DNA of 64,000 bases from an uncultured Parabacteroides sp. (lineage in GTDB: Bacteria > Bacteroidota > Bacteroidia > Bacteroidales > Tannerellaceae). The notes under the pieces were generated by a model, which was given only the letters and a program-made list of their open reading frames with translations, ran no database searches and was not told the origin of the DNA. Below are positions 1 to 7,099 of this stretch, piece after piece. The stretch covers positions 1 to 64,000 of the forward strand of contig NZ_CAJJWO010000016.1 of assembly GCF_905196875.1 (NCBI RefSeq). Direction: 5' to 3'. The number at the start of each line of letters is the position of its first letter. Within the stretch, counting starts at the first letter, position 1. The position numbers and the translations under genes were made by a program.

Positions 1-612
1 GTCGGCTTGCAGAAGGGGGGTATGGTAACTGATAAATTCGCTTTCCATCGGCTTGCCCTCGGTGGCAACCTCTGTTCCTGCCTGTTCGGGGGTGGAGAGG
101 GTGAGGGGGACGAAGCCGGCTTGAGAGACGGGGTTGCCTGTCGTCGGATCGATCAGTGTGCTACAGTTGGCAATGCAATAGAGCTTGACGAAAAGGCCTT
201 TTTTTAGTTTCATCAGTCCTTTGGTTTGCTTATTGGTGGCATCGGTTGCCGTCAGATCCAGTTCGGTAGCCCCGGCGGGCAGCTCTGCTGTATCGTCGGC
301 ACGGTAGGAGAACTGTTCCTGGAAGGTATAATCACCCTCCTCGGTGGCACAGCCGAAAACATAGACGTCGAGCGAAGAGATTGCATTCTCTTCGGCTGTA
401 GCGATTGGATCGTCACCGGCTTTCGTTACGTTCTTTTTCAGGACTAGCTCGTTGTTTAACGTGAGCAATACTTCACGCCGTTGTTGAGGCGTTTCGCCGC
501 CTGGTTCCGGCCCAGTGCCGTTTCCCTGTTCTTTTTCTTCGGTACATCCTGTCCAAAGAAAGACGACAAGCAGCATCATTGTTAGTTTGCAGATTTGTTT
601 CATGACATTCAT
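1..612 (-). CDS. Fimbrillin-like lipoprotein, FimA/Mfa1 superfamily (C-terminus outside window)
   Basis: Open reading frame on the minus strand that starts at 612 (or the in-frame ATG at 603) and runs off the left edge after 204 codons. The N-terminus is a lipoprotein signal ending in LWTGCTEE, followed by a Pro/Gly/Glu-rich linker. The segment ENAISSLDVYVF is typical of the N-terminal domain of Bacteroidales major fimbrial subunits of the P_gingi_FimA type. In that family the lipidated precursor is exported, cut by a gingipain-like protease and polymerised on the surface. It is the last visible gene of the operon, 24 bases after the Mfa2-like anchor gene. The structural class is fairly safe. 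Whether it is the major shaft or a tip subunit cannot be told without the C-terminus. Confidence 0.75.
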   Translation of the reverse strand, partial: MNVMKQICKLTMMLLVVFLWTGCTEEKEQGNGTGPEPGGETPQQRREVLLTLNNELVLKKNVTKAGDDPIATAEENAISSLDVYVFGCATEEGDYTFQEQFSYRADDTAELPAGATELDLTATDATNKQTKGLMKLKKGLFVKLYCIANCSTLIDPTTGNPVSQAGFVPLTLSTPEQAGTEVATEGKPMESEFISYHTPLLQAD

Positions 613-636
613 ATATTTAATTTTCAATTCTTATGG

Positions 637-1584
637 TTACCCAAGTGTTCCTCCTTCATCCCAGTCGGATGCTCCGGCCAGCGATACGATGATTTTATCT
701 TTATATACGGTTATCAGAATATCGAATTCCTGTTCGATGTTCGTATCCATATTCATAGGCAGCTTGCTGAAAAAACTGTTCAGGTCGAGCTCCCTGATGA
801 TCTGTTTACCATCCCGCCACAGGCTCCACATCTGGTGGGTATGCGAGGTGTAACGGTAGGTGACCAGCTCTCCGGTCACTTCGCCGTCGTAATTCATAGC
901 GGCGCGCGTTTCGTGGTAAGTCACCGTTCCTCCGATACGCGGTATATGGAAAACTCCGGTACCCGAAGGTGTATCCGACTCATACCCGCTGGTAAAATCG
1001 TATTTGTCCGGAATACCTTTCATCCGCATCCGGTAGATACCCCCTTCGGGCGGTGGCGATGCGTCGGCCATCCAGCGGACGGTTACCGAAAGAACGGCAT
1101 GGGCGTGCGAGAGATAGACCCGCAGGCGTTGCGTCACTTTGTCATCGACCTCGAAAGTGGCCGTACCGTAATAGATACGTTCGGTGTTCTCCCGGAAACC
1201 GGGTGGAACACCCTCGCGTCCGGCATTGAGCGTGGTGTTACCGAGCGATGTGCTGCCGTTGGCTACCACCTGTACCGAACTTTTCTCCTCGTTACCCAGG
1301 TTTCCCCATAGCACGATAGTGTAACGTCCTTCCGGCAGATCGGCCGACCAGCCTGTCACACTGTCGCCTCGCAGGGTAGTCGTTGCTATCAGTTGCCCTT
1401 CGTTGTCGAAGAGATACTGACGGATATTGTCTACATAGACCGGTAGCAGATTTTCTGCACTGCTGCCTGCATACCAGTATTCCAGCCGGGTGTTGAACGG
1501 ACAGAGCGAAGGCTCGTCGCCGAAGGAACAACCGGACAGGATAACTGCCAGCAGCATGTAAACTATCTCCGGTATCTTGTTCAT
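637..1584 (-). CDS. Mfa2/FimB-like fimbrial anchor lipoprotein
   Basis: 315 residues with a lipoprotein signal peptide ending VILSGCSF (lipidated Cys about residue 19). The body contains DSVTGWSADLPEGRYTIVLWGN, the pattern seen in the Mfa2/FimB family, whose members anchor FimA/Mfa1 fimbriae in the outer membrane and limit their length. The start overlaps the stop of the upstream DUF3868 gene by four bases, and the fimbrillin gene follows 24 bases downstream, so the three are probably translated from one message. Length and two-domain beta-rich appearance fit the family. Substrate specificity toward the adjacent fimbrillin is inferred from position only. Confidence 0.8.
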   Translation of the reverse strand: MNKIPEIVYMLLAVILSGCSFGDEPSLCPFNTRLEYWYAGSSAENLLPVYVDNIRQYLFDNEGQLIATTTLRGDSVTGWSADLPEGRYTIVLWGNLGNEEKSSVQVVANGSTSLGNTTLNAGREGVPPGFRENTERIYYGTATFEVDDKVTQRLRVYLSHAHAVLSVTVRWMADASPPPEGGIYRMRMKGIPDKYDFTSGYESDTPSGTGVFHIPRIGGTVTYHETRAAMNYDGEVTGELVTYRYTSHTHQMWSLWRDGKQIIRELDLNSFFSKLPMNMDTNIEQEFDILITVYKDKIIVSLAGASDWDEGGTLG

Positions 1585-2738
1585 TCATCATTCGTTTTAT
1601 CATCCTCGTAACGTACAATTACCTCGATACGGCGTAAACGGGGAAAGAAATGTTTCAACATATCTTTATAAGGAACGCCTCCCTGCAACTCCATCAAATG
1701 CCTTTCCCGGCCGTTGAAAACGCCGTAACGGGAAATCACTCTCTGTACGGCCGCCCGGTACGAGGGGGCATCCCGTTCCAGCAAATCGACCAGTCCTTCC
1801 CAATCTTCCGCCACCGACGAAACCTGTACCAGTCCGCGGGGAATACCGTACATACTGCGTAGATAAATCGAGAAGAAGCGCGACCGGGCTTCGGCCAGCC
1901 GTTCATTATCGCCATAATTACCATCGGGAGAACTATAACCGCAGATACGGATGCTGCGGACAGACACAAAGTGTTCCCGTTGTAACGGAGCGATCAGCCG
2001 GTCGATCTTATCGATTTCATAACGGTTATTCTTAAAATCAGGATGTATATCGTCTTTGCCGATGGGATAATCGAAATAGAGAACCAGACTTTCGGTATCC
2101 CGGACAGGCTTCGCCGGAACACTATCCCGTTCCTGTGCCTGAGACAAGATCGCAGAGACACTTGCCGTACTCTTAGCCGTAGGAAGAGGCTTGTTTTCCG
2201 GCACTCCCGTATCCGGTACGTGAACAGGGAAGTCTTTCAGAGTAATATGCCGTACCAATGTATCGACACCCAATACTTGCAGGTTGCAACAATCTTTGAT
2301 CTCCTGGCGGAGCAGTAACGATGCTTCGTGCATCCACGAGGTATAAGGTACGGATACTTCATACTGTACATTCTTCGACCGGGTTTTCCGGTTATCCAAT
2401 ATAACCAGAAAAGGAATCGGCAATGGAGTTTCCCGGTCGGTCAGGGCTCTTTCCCTGCGTTCGAAGCGAAACCGTTTATTGCCGGTTATCACAACGGGTG
2501 AAAGATCGAGTTGCTCCGGGTTGCCCTTTAAAACAGGAGTGAAGCTGATAGCTGTAAGCGTATTGACGCGGACGGCATTCAGATCCATTTCAAGGGCCAG
2601 ATGTAAGCTGTCGTTGCGAACCTGGATTGAATGAGGAATAATACGGATTCCCTCGGCCGCCGCTTGAAGCAGGCAGCAGGATAATCCGGCAATCAGAATA
2701 CCCGGTCTTATTATATTATATATATGTATGGATTTCAT
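1581..2738 (-). CDS. DUF3868 protein with C-terminal OmpA-like domain, fimbrial operon
   Basis: 385 residues with an N-terminal signal peptide (hydrophobic run ending near LLQAAAEG). Residues about 25-170 resemble DUF3868, a domain found almost only in Bacteroidales fimbrial and surface loci. Residues about 210-385 look OmpA-like: a beta segment LVLYFDYPIG, then GYSSPDGNYGDNERLAEAR, which matches the peptidoglycan-binding consensus (G-x-S/A-D-x-x-G-x3-N-x2-L-x3-R). This suggests a periplasmic or outer-membrane protein that ties the fimbrial assembly site to peptidoglycan. It starts 11 bases after the DUF3575 gene and overlaps the Mfa2-like gene by 4 bases. The exact biochemical role is unknown. 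Confidence 0.75.
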   Translation of the reverse strand: MKSIHIYNIIRPGILIAGLSCCLLQAAAEGIRIIPHSIQVRNDSLHLALEMDLNAVRVNTLTAISFTPVLKGNPEQLDLSPVVITGNKRFRFERRERALTDRETPLPIPFLVILDNRKTRSKNVQYEVSVPYTSWMHEASLLLRQEIKDCCNLQVLGVDTLVRHITLKDFPVHVPDTGVPENKPLPTAKSTASVSAILSQAQERDSVPAKPVRDTESLVLYFDYPIGKDDIHPDFKNNRYEIDKIDRLIAPLQREHFVSVRSIRICGYSSPDGNYGDNERLAEARSRFFSIYLRSMYGIPRGLVQVSSVAEDWEGLVDLLERDAPSYRAAVQRVISRYGVFNGRERHLMELQGGVPYKDMLKHFFPRLRRIEVIVRYEDDKTNDE

Positions 2739-2749
2739 CTGTTAGTTAT

Positions 2750-3325
2750 TTAGTGTAAAAAGTAGATGATGGAAAAGCCTATCCGGGTGGGGCCGATATA
2801 GCTGCGTGTGTACGAGCCGACCCGTTCGGCACAATCCGTACAGCGTAGTTTATCATATTTCATATAGGCATAACCGGCACCGATCATGGCTTCCATGCCC
2901 CAGCGTTCGCCCAGTGCCCAGTGATAACCGTAGGTGGCACCTCCTCCGTACAGGTCGCCTCTGAGTACATACTCTTTCAGTCCTGATATAAACGGGATTT
3001 GTCCGATATTGAAGTGACCGTAATGTCCGTGCAGGCCGACGAAATGACCTTCGAACTTGCGGCAGAACCAGTAACGTATTTCCGGTTGGGCGAGATAAAG
3101 ATTTAGTTTCATATCGTTTCTGAATTTCCAGGCGTTGTAAGCACCCCATATATCGACAGTGATCCGATGGAAGAGTGCTATCTCTACACCTGCGTTGGGT
3201 GTTGTGGTAGCCCAGAAAAGCGCATTTGTTTTCATCGCTGTCTGCTGTCCTTGCAAGCAGGTAGTCAAACAGACGAACAGAATAGTAATTATGTGGTATT
3301 TTCTAAATATCCCCCTATACATCAT
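2750..3325 (-). CDS. DUF3575 outer-membrane-type protein, first gene of fimbrial operon
   Basis: 191 residues with a signal peptide (ITILFVCLTTCLQGQ), then the DUF3575 opening MKTNALFWATTTPNAGVEIAL and alternating hydrophobic/aromatic beta strands ending in a C-terminal Phe/Leu/His. This suggests a small outer-membrane barrel. DUF3575 genes usually head Bacteroidales fimbrial operons next to DUF3868. The start codon lies 31 bases from the left copy of a 26-bp inverted repeat (3357-3382). No promoter reading into the gene is visible in the present orientation of the segment beyond that repeat, so expression should depend on inversion. The family call is good; the function is not known. Confidence 0.75.
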   Translation of the reverse strand: MMYRGIFRKYHIITILFVCLTTCLQGQQTAMKTNALFWATTTPNAGVEIALFHRITVDIWGAYNAWKFRNDMKLNLYLAQPEIRYWFCRKFEGHFVGLHGHYGHFNIGQIPFISGLKEYVLRGDLYGGGATYGYHWALGERWGMEAMIGAGYAYMKYDKLRCTDCAERVGSYTRSYIGPTRIGFSIIYFLH

Positions 3326-3356
3326 TACCGATCGGTTTAAAAAGTTATTTAACTCT

Positions 3357-3382
3357 TTCTGTCTCTTGGTAAGAGACGGAAA
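3357..3382 (+). repeat. Left inverted repeat of invertible promoter segment (26 bp)
   Basis: These 26 bases are the exact reverse complement of 3872-3897. Inside is a dyad, GTCTCTT-GGT-AAGAGAC, as expected for two recombinase-binding arms around a short crossover region. The copy lies 31 bases upstream of the first fimbrial gene, in the position of a promoter-switch boundary. Confidence 0.9.
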
Positions 3383-3810
3383 GAGAAAAGGCAGATTGTT
3401 GTGAGGTATTAATAATTAAACTGTTTGCCATGTTAGTGGCTCCCCACATGACAAGAACGTAAAACAAAATGTCAAACAATAAACATAATGAATGCCTTTA
3501 TTTTAATATTTAGTAATGCTTTATTCAGTAATGCTGCATGTCCCGAAGGGACTAACTGTGAAGCTTGTTGAAGCTCTGGCCGTCTAACATGACAAGGACT
3601 GTTTGAGGCTTTTATCACCCCATGAAATTGTAAAACAATTGTGAAACATCTGATAATAAGGAAGTAAGGAGAAGAAAAGACAGTAGATAAAAGAACATAA
3701 AGGGCATAGGAAAGCTGTTTGTGCTATGTGGTTCTTTCCTTAAAATACGTTATAATATTCTGGAAAACTCGGAATATTAAGCTTTCGCTGTTTATTAATC
3801 GGTGATTTCT

Positions 3811-3842
3811 CTTGTTTGTTCAAAAAAACGTTATTACATTTG
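3811..3842 (+). promoter_or_regulatory. Promoter inside invertible segment, currently facing away from fimbrial genes
   Basis: TACATTTG at 3835-3842 matches the Bacteroidota -7 consensus TAnnTTTG. CTTG at 3811-3814 is 20 bases upstream, and TTTG at 3815-3818 is a second candidate -33 element with a 16-base spacer. The predicted start, near 3849, would give transcripts crossing the right repeat antisense to the recombinase gene. After inversion the -7 box would lie at about 3419-3412 on the minus strand. Confidence 0.7.
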
Positions 3843-3871
3843 CAACGTTTTAACAATCAGTTGAAATGTCT

Positions 3872-3897
3872 TTTCCGTCTCTTACCAAGAGACAGAA
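3872..3897 (-). repeat. Right inverted repeat, overlapping the recombinase stop codon
   Basis: Exact reverse complement of 3357-3382. The stop codon of the recombinase gene (3882-3884) and its last codons (NSVSW) are inside the repeat, so inversion leaves the recombinase reading frame intact. Confidence 0.9.
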
Positions 3898-5147
3898 TTT
3901 CCCATCCAATAATTCTCCGTTGTCTTTCTAGAAATAACAAGTTTATTAGCTCGGTCAAGTCTTGAATTATCAAGTGTAGCGATATAGATATGCGTTGTCT
4001 TTGCCGATGTGTGTCCCATTCCTTCCGATATGAGTTCTTCCGGAACTCCTTTGCTTTTGGCAATACTGGCCCAGGTATGGCGGGGAGTATAAGTAGTCAG
4101 ATCGCATCCTATCAGTTCGCTTATCTTTTGTAACCGCATATTCTGAAGCCGGAGAGCACTTTCGTAGTTCCGGTATTCCGACTTGCAGGGACATATCACA
4201 GGGAACAGGTAGGGTGAATTTTCTGAATGGTAACGCTCTATCAACTCTCTGATTTCCGGTAGTATTCCGATCTGTAACGTCTGACCGGTTTTTTTGCGGG
4301 TATAGACCAACATGTCGCCATGGATATTTTCGTGAGTCAGATAAGCCAGATCGATAAAAGCCATCCCTCGCGTATAGAAGGAAAAAAGGAAGAGATCGCG
4401 AGCCATCGACAGAGAAGGTTCCCCTAATTGTTCGTCTGTCAGCGTTTCCAGTTTTTTGATGACTTCTTCCTTCACAGCACGTTTTTGCGTCTTTTCAATG
4501 CGGGTATTCACCCGGCTGAATAATCCGGGCTTATCTTCTACCAAGCCGGCCAGAACTGCTTTATTCCATATGGCCCGGAGATTTCGGAAGTAGAAGGAGA
4601 CGGTGTTAGGAGCCAGTCCCCGTTCATTCAGATAGTTTTCATACCGGATAATAATTGTCTCGTCGATAGCGGCGAGAGTTATATCATTCGTTTTTTGTTC
4701 CTGTTGGCTGAGAAAGCCGGTAAAGCTGTTTTGCAGGCTTCGGTAATGGTGCAGGGTGGCACATTGTTTTTTGCATGCCAGTTCCTGCATCAGTTTCCCG
4801 ATGTGTGCAAAGAGGGTGACGGATGATGTTTTATCCGTATAGGCGTCCACGATATCGTTGAGGGTATAATCTCCCCGCATTTCCAGTTTGCTTATTAGTA
4901 TACTGATCAGTTTACGCGTTTGTTCGATCTCTTCGTTTACGCGGAGCAGATATTCACCCCGTGCCCGTTGTGTCCCGACCGGAATAAGGGCCGTCTGGTT
5001 ACCTGCATCCCATTCCTCTTGGTAGACCGAGAGGTTGAGTGGGATGCGTTTCATCCTGCGGTGACGGATCAGTTGTATGCAGAGCGCCGTCTGCCTGTCC
5101 GGTATCACCGATTTCCTTCGTTTGATTTTTATTGATGTATGAGTCAT
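3882..5147 (-). CDS. Tyrosine site-specific recombinase, probable invertase of the fimbrial switch
   Basis: 421 residues. The N-terminal part (about 1-95) looks like the Arm-DNA-binding domain of Bacteroidota integrases, about 105-205 is the SAM-like core-binding domain, and 220-400 is catalytic. Visible active-site residues are Arg260 (YTRGMAF), Lys285/286 (TRKKTGQ), Arg356 (YTPRHTW), His379 (GMGHT) and Tyr388 (HIYIA). The His of the usual HxxR motif is Tyr353 here, a variation that occurs in Bacteroidales members. The 3' end forms the right repeat of the adjacent element, which argues for a local DNA inversion role rather than integration. A weak -7 box (CAAAAATA complement, 5180-5187) lies upstream among GTATAGT repeats. 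Confidence 0.88.
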   Translation of the reverse strand: MTHTSIKIKRRKSVIPDRQTALCIQLIRHRRMKRIPLNLSVYQEEWDAGNQTALIPVGTQRARGEYLLRVNEEIEQTRKLISILISKLEMRGDYTLNDIVDAYTDKTSSVTLFAHIGKLMQELACKKQCATLHHYRSLQNSFTGFLSQQEQKTNDITLAAIDETIIIRYENYLNERGLAPNTVSFYFRNLRAIWNKAVLAGLVEDKPGLFSRVNTRIEKTQKRAVKEEVIKKLETLTDEQLGEPSLSMARDLFLFSFYTRGMAFIDLAYLTHENIHGDMLVYTRKKTGQTLQIGILPEIRELIERYHSENSPYLFPVICPCKSEYRNYESALRLQNMRLQKISELIGCDLTTYTPRHTWASIAKSKGVPEELISEGMGHTSAKTTHIYIATLDNSRLDRANKLVISRKTTENYWMGNSVSW

Positions 5148-5271
5148 AATATATAATGTATAGTGTATAGTGTATAAAACAAAAATAAGGGTGGTCGGTC
5201 GTTTATAATAAGATAATAAATCCTTATTTCTGTCACCGTAAAACCGTTGTTTTAATTACTACATATTATAT

Positions 5272-7092
5272 TTATGCTCCGGTTAAATATCCTTCTTCCG
5301 TAATAAGTAATATTGTCAGTTTCCCTTTAGGGATAAGCGGGGTACAATGCTCGTAGCATTTTTTCAGCAGGAGATTGAAGAATGCATCCTGCTCTTCCAT
5401 GGGAAACAATTGCCATAGTTCCCGGGCCAGCGTGATGCCGTCGATCTTTTGGATGGAAACATCGGGACAGCCGGATTGACTTGCCAATTCTTTCAGGAAG
5501 TCTTTATTCATTACTACCTTTTTACTATGTGTATCGAGGAAACCTTCGGCCAGTTTAACTGCTTTCCCGATCATTATACCCATAACAACCTGCTGAAAGC
5601 CGAGTGATGAAGCTATCTTTAATGTCTCGCCGATAAAGTTGCCGTAGTGTACGAATGCCTGTGGCGGCAGTTCGGGATAGCGGACTTTCAGATGCCGTTC
5701 GCTTTTGGCGCCGGAGTTGATTACCAGCGTCGTGCAACCGATGGCTCTGGCTACTTCCGCTTCCTTACGGATAGAGGCGATAAAAGCATCCGTGGAGAAA
5801 GGGCGAACGATGCCGGATGTCCCGATAATGGAGATCCCGCCGACGATACCCAGTTTCGGGTTGAATGTCCTGGCTGCAATCTCTTCTCCACCGGGCACAG
5901 AGATCGTAACGGTTAACCCGGCTAACTCCTCCTGCCGGAAATCCCGTAAGACGGCAGTCAGTTCTTCTGTTATCATCTTACGGGGAGTGGCGTTGATAGC
6001 CGGGCCGCCTACTTCCAGGCCCAATCCCGGAAGCGTAACGGTGCCGACCCCTTTTCCGGCAAGAAAGCGGATGCCTGACGGGGCAATATCCGTAGAGAAA
6101 GCAACCGTAGCAACGATCCGGCAGCCGTTCGTTACGTCTGGGTCGTCTCCGGCATCTTTAATGACTGCACAGGTGGCGCTGTTATCGTTCCAGGCGGTAT
6201 CGGCGATCGGCAAGGTGATCACTTCGCCCGAAGGCAAGGTGATGGGAGAGTCGGCTTGCTCTTTCCGCGTTAGCAGGGCTACTAAGGCAGCCTTAGCAGC
6301 GGCAGTGGCACAGGTGCCGGTGGTGTAACCATGATGCAAAGGAAAGAATTCCGGCAATAGCCGTTCTATTTGCTTGCGCAATCCGTCTTCTCCGTAAACG
6401 ATATAGAATGTTTCGGGTAATGCCGGACGTTTTACGACGAATACCGGAATAGACCGACTACGTGCGGCAGCCACTTTCTCGTTGAAATATCCCGATTGCC
6501 CGCTTTCTTTCGTGATGACGGCATCCGGCTGAAGCTGATCCATCAGCTCTCCGGCGTCATCTTCATCGCGATAGAAACATAACCGTCCGGCGAGAAACCC
6601 TTGCCGGGTAGCGATGGCGAGCGATTCTTCACGTTCGAGGATGCGGAACCATGCCGGATGCTTTTCCCACCAGGGGCGGAGCGGGGCGATGGTGTTTACC
6701 CCGGTCAGGGCGAGCAGGTTACGGATGCCGTGTTCGTTTAACTTGTCGATGGCATCGTGGTAATCGTCACACCAGATCAGCTCGTTGTCGCGCGGAGGAT
6801 AACGCCGCTCATAGCGGATAACCGGCAGTTGGAGGGAGGAAGCGACTTCCGCTACCGTTCGGTGCAGGGCGGAAGCGAAAGGATGTGCGGCATCGATCAG
6901 CAGGCGGATATTGTTTTCGCGGCAGCATGTTTCCATCGATGCAGCATCCATTCCACCGATCAGGCGGATACCGTGCGCACAGTCTATTTCCTGAAGCGAC
7001 CCTTTAGTCGAATAGAAATAAGGGGCACTTCCTTCGTCGGCTATGCGGACGGCGGCGCGTCCTTCTGTCGTTCCTCCCAGTATCAGTATCAT
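5272..7092 (-). CDS. cbiJ-cbiD: Precorrin-6A reductase / cobalt-precorrin-5B C1-methyltransferase fusion (CobK-CbiD)
   Basis: 606 residues from ATG 7092. A longer upstream reading would overlap the preceding gene, whereas this start leaves 7 bases and begins with the nucleotide-binding segment MILILGGTTEGR. Residues about 1-230 are CobK/CbiJ, which reduces the precorrin-6A ring with NAD(P)H. From about 250 (HHGYTTGTCATAAAKAAL) the protein is CbiD, which methylates C1 of cobalt-precorrin-5B; the GYTTGTCA box is its hallmark, and glycine-rich LPGLGLEVGGPAIN follows. It is the last gene of the corrinoid operon. Both catalytic halves look complete, so this is a functional fusion rather than a frameshift artefact. 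Confidence 0.9.
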   Translation of the reverse strand: MILILGGTTEGRAAVRIADEGSAPYFYSTKGSLQEIDCAHGIRLIGGMDAASMETCCRENNIRLLIDAAHPFASALHRTVAEVASSLQLPVIRYERRYPPRDNELIWCDDYHDAIDKLNEHGIRNLLALTGVNTIAPLRPWWEKHPAWFRILEREESLAIATRQGFLAGRLCFYRDEDDAGELMDQLQPDAVITKESGQSGYFNEKVAAARSRSIPVFVVKRPALPETFYIVYGEDGLRKQIERLLPEFFPLHHGYTTGTCATAAAKAALVALLTRKEQADSPITLPSGEVITLPIADTAWNDNSATCAVIKDAGDDPDVTNGCRIVATVAFSTDIAPSGIRFLAGKGVGTVTLPGLGLEVGGPAINATPRKMITEELTAVLRDFRQEELAGLTVTISVPGGEEIAARTFNPKLGIVGGISIIGTSGIVRPFSTDAFIASIRKEAEVARAIGCTTLVINSGAKSERHLKVRYPELPPQAFVHYGNFIGETLKIASSLGFQQVVMGIMIGKAVKLAEGFLDTHSKKVVMNKDFLKELASQSGCPDVSIQKIDGITLARELWQLFPMEEQDAFFNLLLKKCYEHCTPLIPKGKLTILLITEEGYLTGA

Positions 7093-7099
7093 TGTCCGG

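Larger units (their letters stand above)
3357..3897. other. Predicted invertible DNA element (fimbrial phase switch), 541 bp
   Basis: Perfect 26-bp inverted repeats bound 489 bases that contain no credible gene. The segment lies between the first fimbrial gene and the 3' end of a tyrosine recombinase gene. It carries a good Bacteroidota promoter near its right end (3811-3842) that reads rightward, away from the fimbrial genes. Nothing like the CAAAnnTA complement of a leftward promoter is present near the left end. Other contents are a small hairpin (GTCCC-GAA-GGGAC, about 3540-3552) and an AATATTC/GAATATT dyad around 3754-3778. Inversion would put the promoter about 80 bases upstream of the fimbrial start. 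The present sequence is therefore read as the OFF state. Confidence 0.82.

Noticed and set aside
595..1311. Long plus-strand open frame opposite the Mfa2-like gene
   Set aside because: It is antisense to a well-supported lipoprotein gene, has no recognisable domain and its composition follows the opposite strand.
5150..5176. GTATAGT direct repeats as a regulatory array
   Set aside because: Only two or three short AT-rich copies; not distinguishable from low-complexity sequence in a promoter region.
5705..6328. 207-codon plus-strand frame opposite CbiD
   Set aside because: Shadow of the CobK-CbiD gene; no family features.
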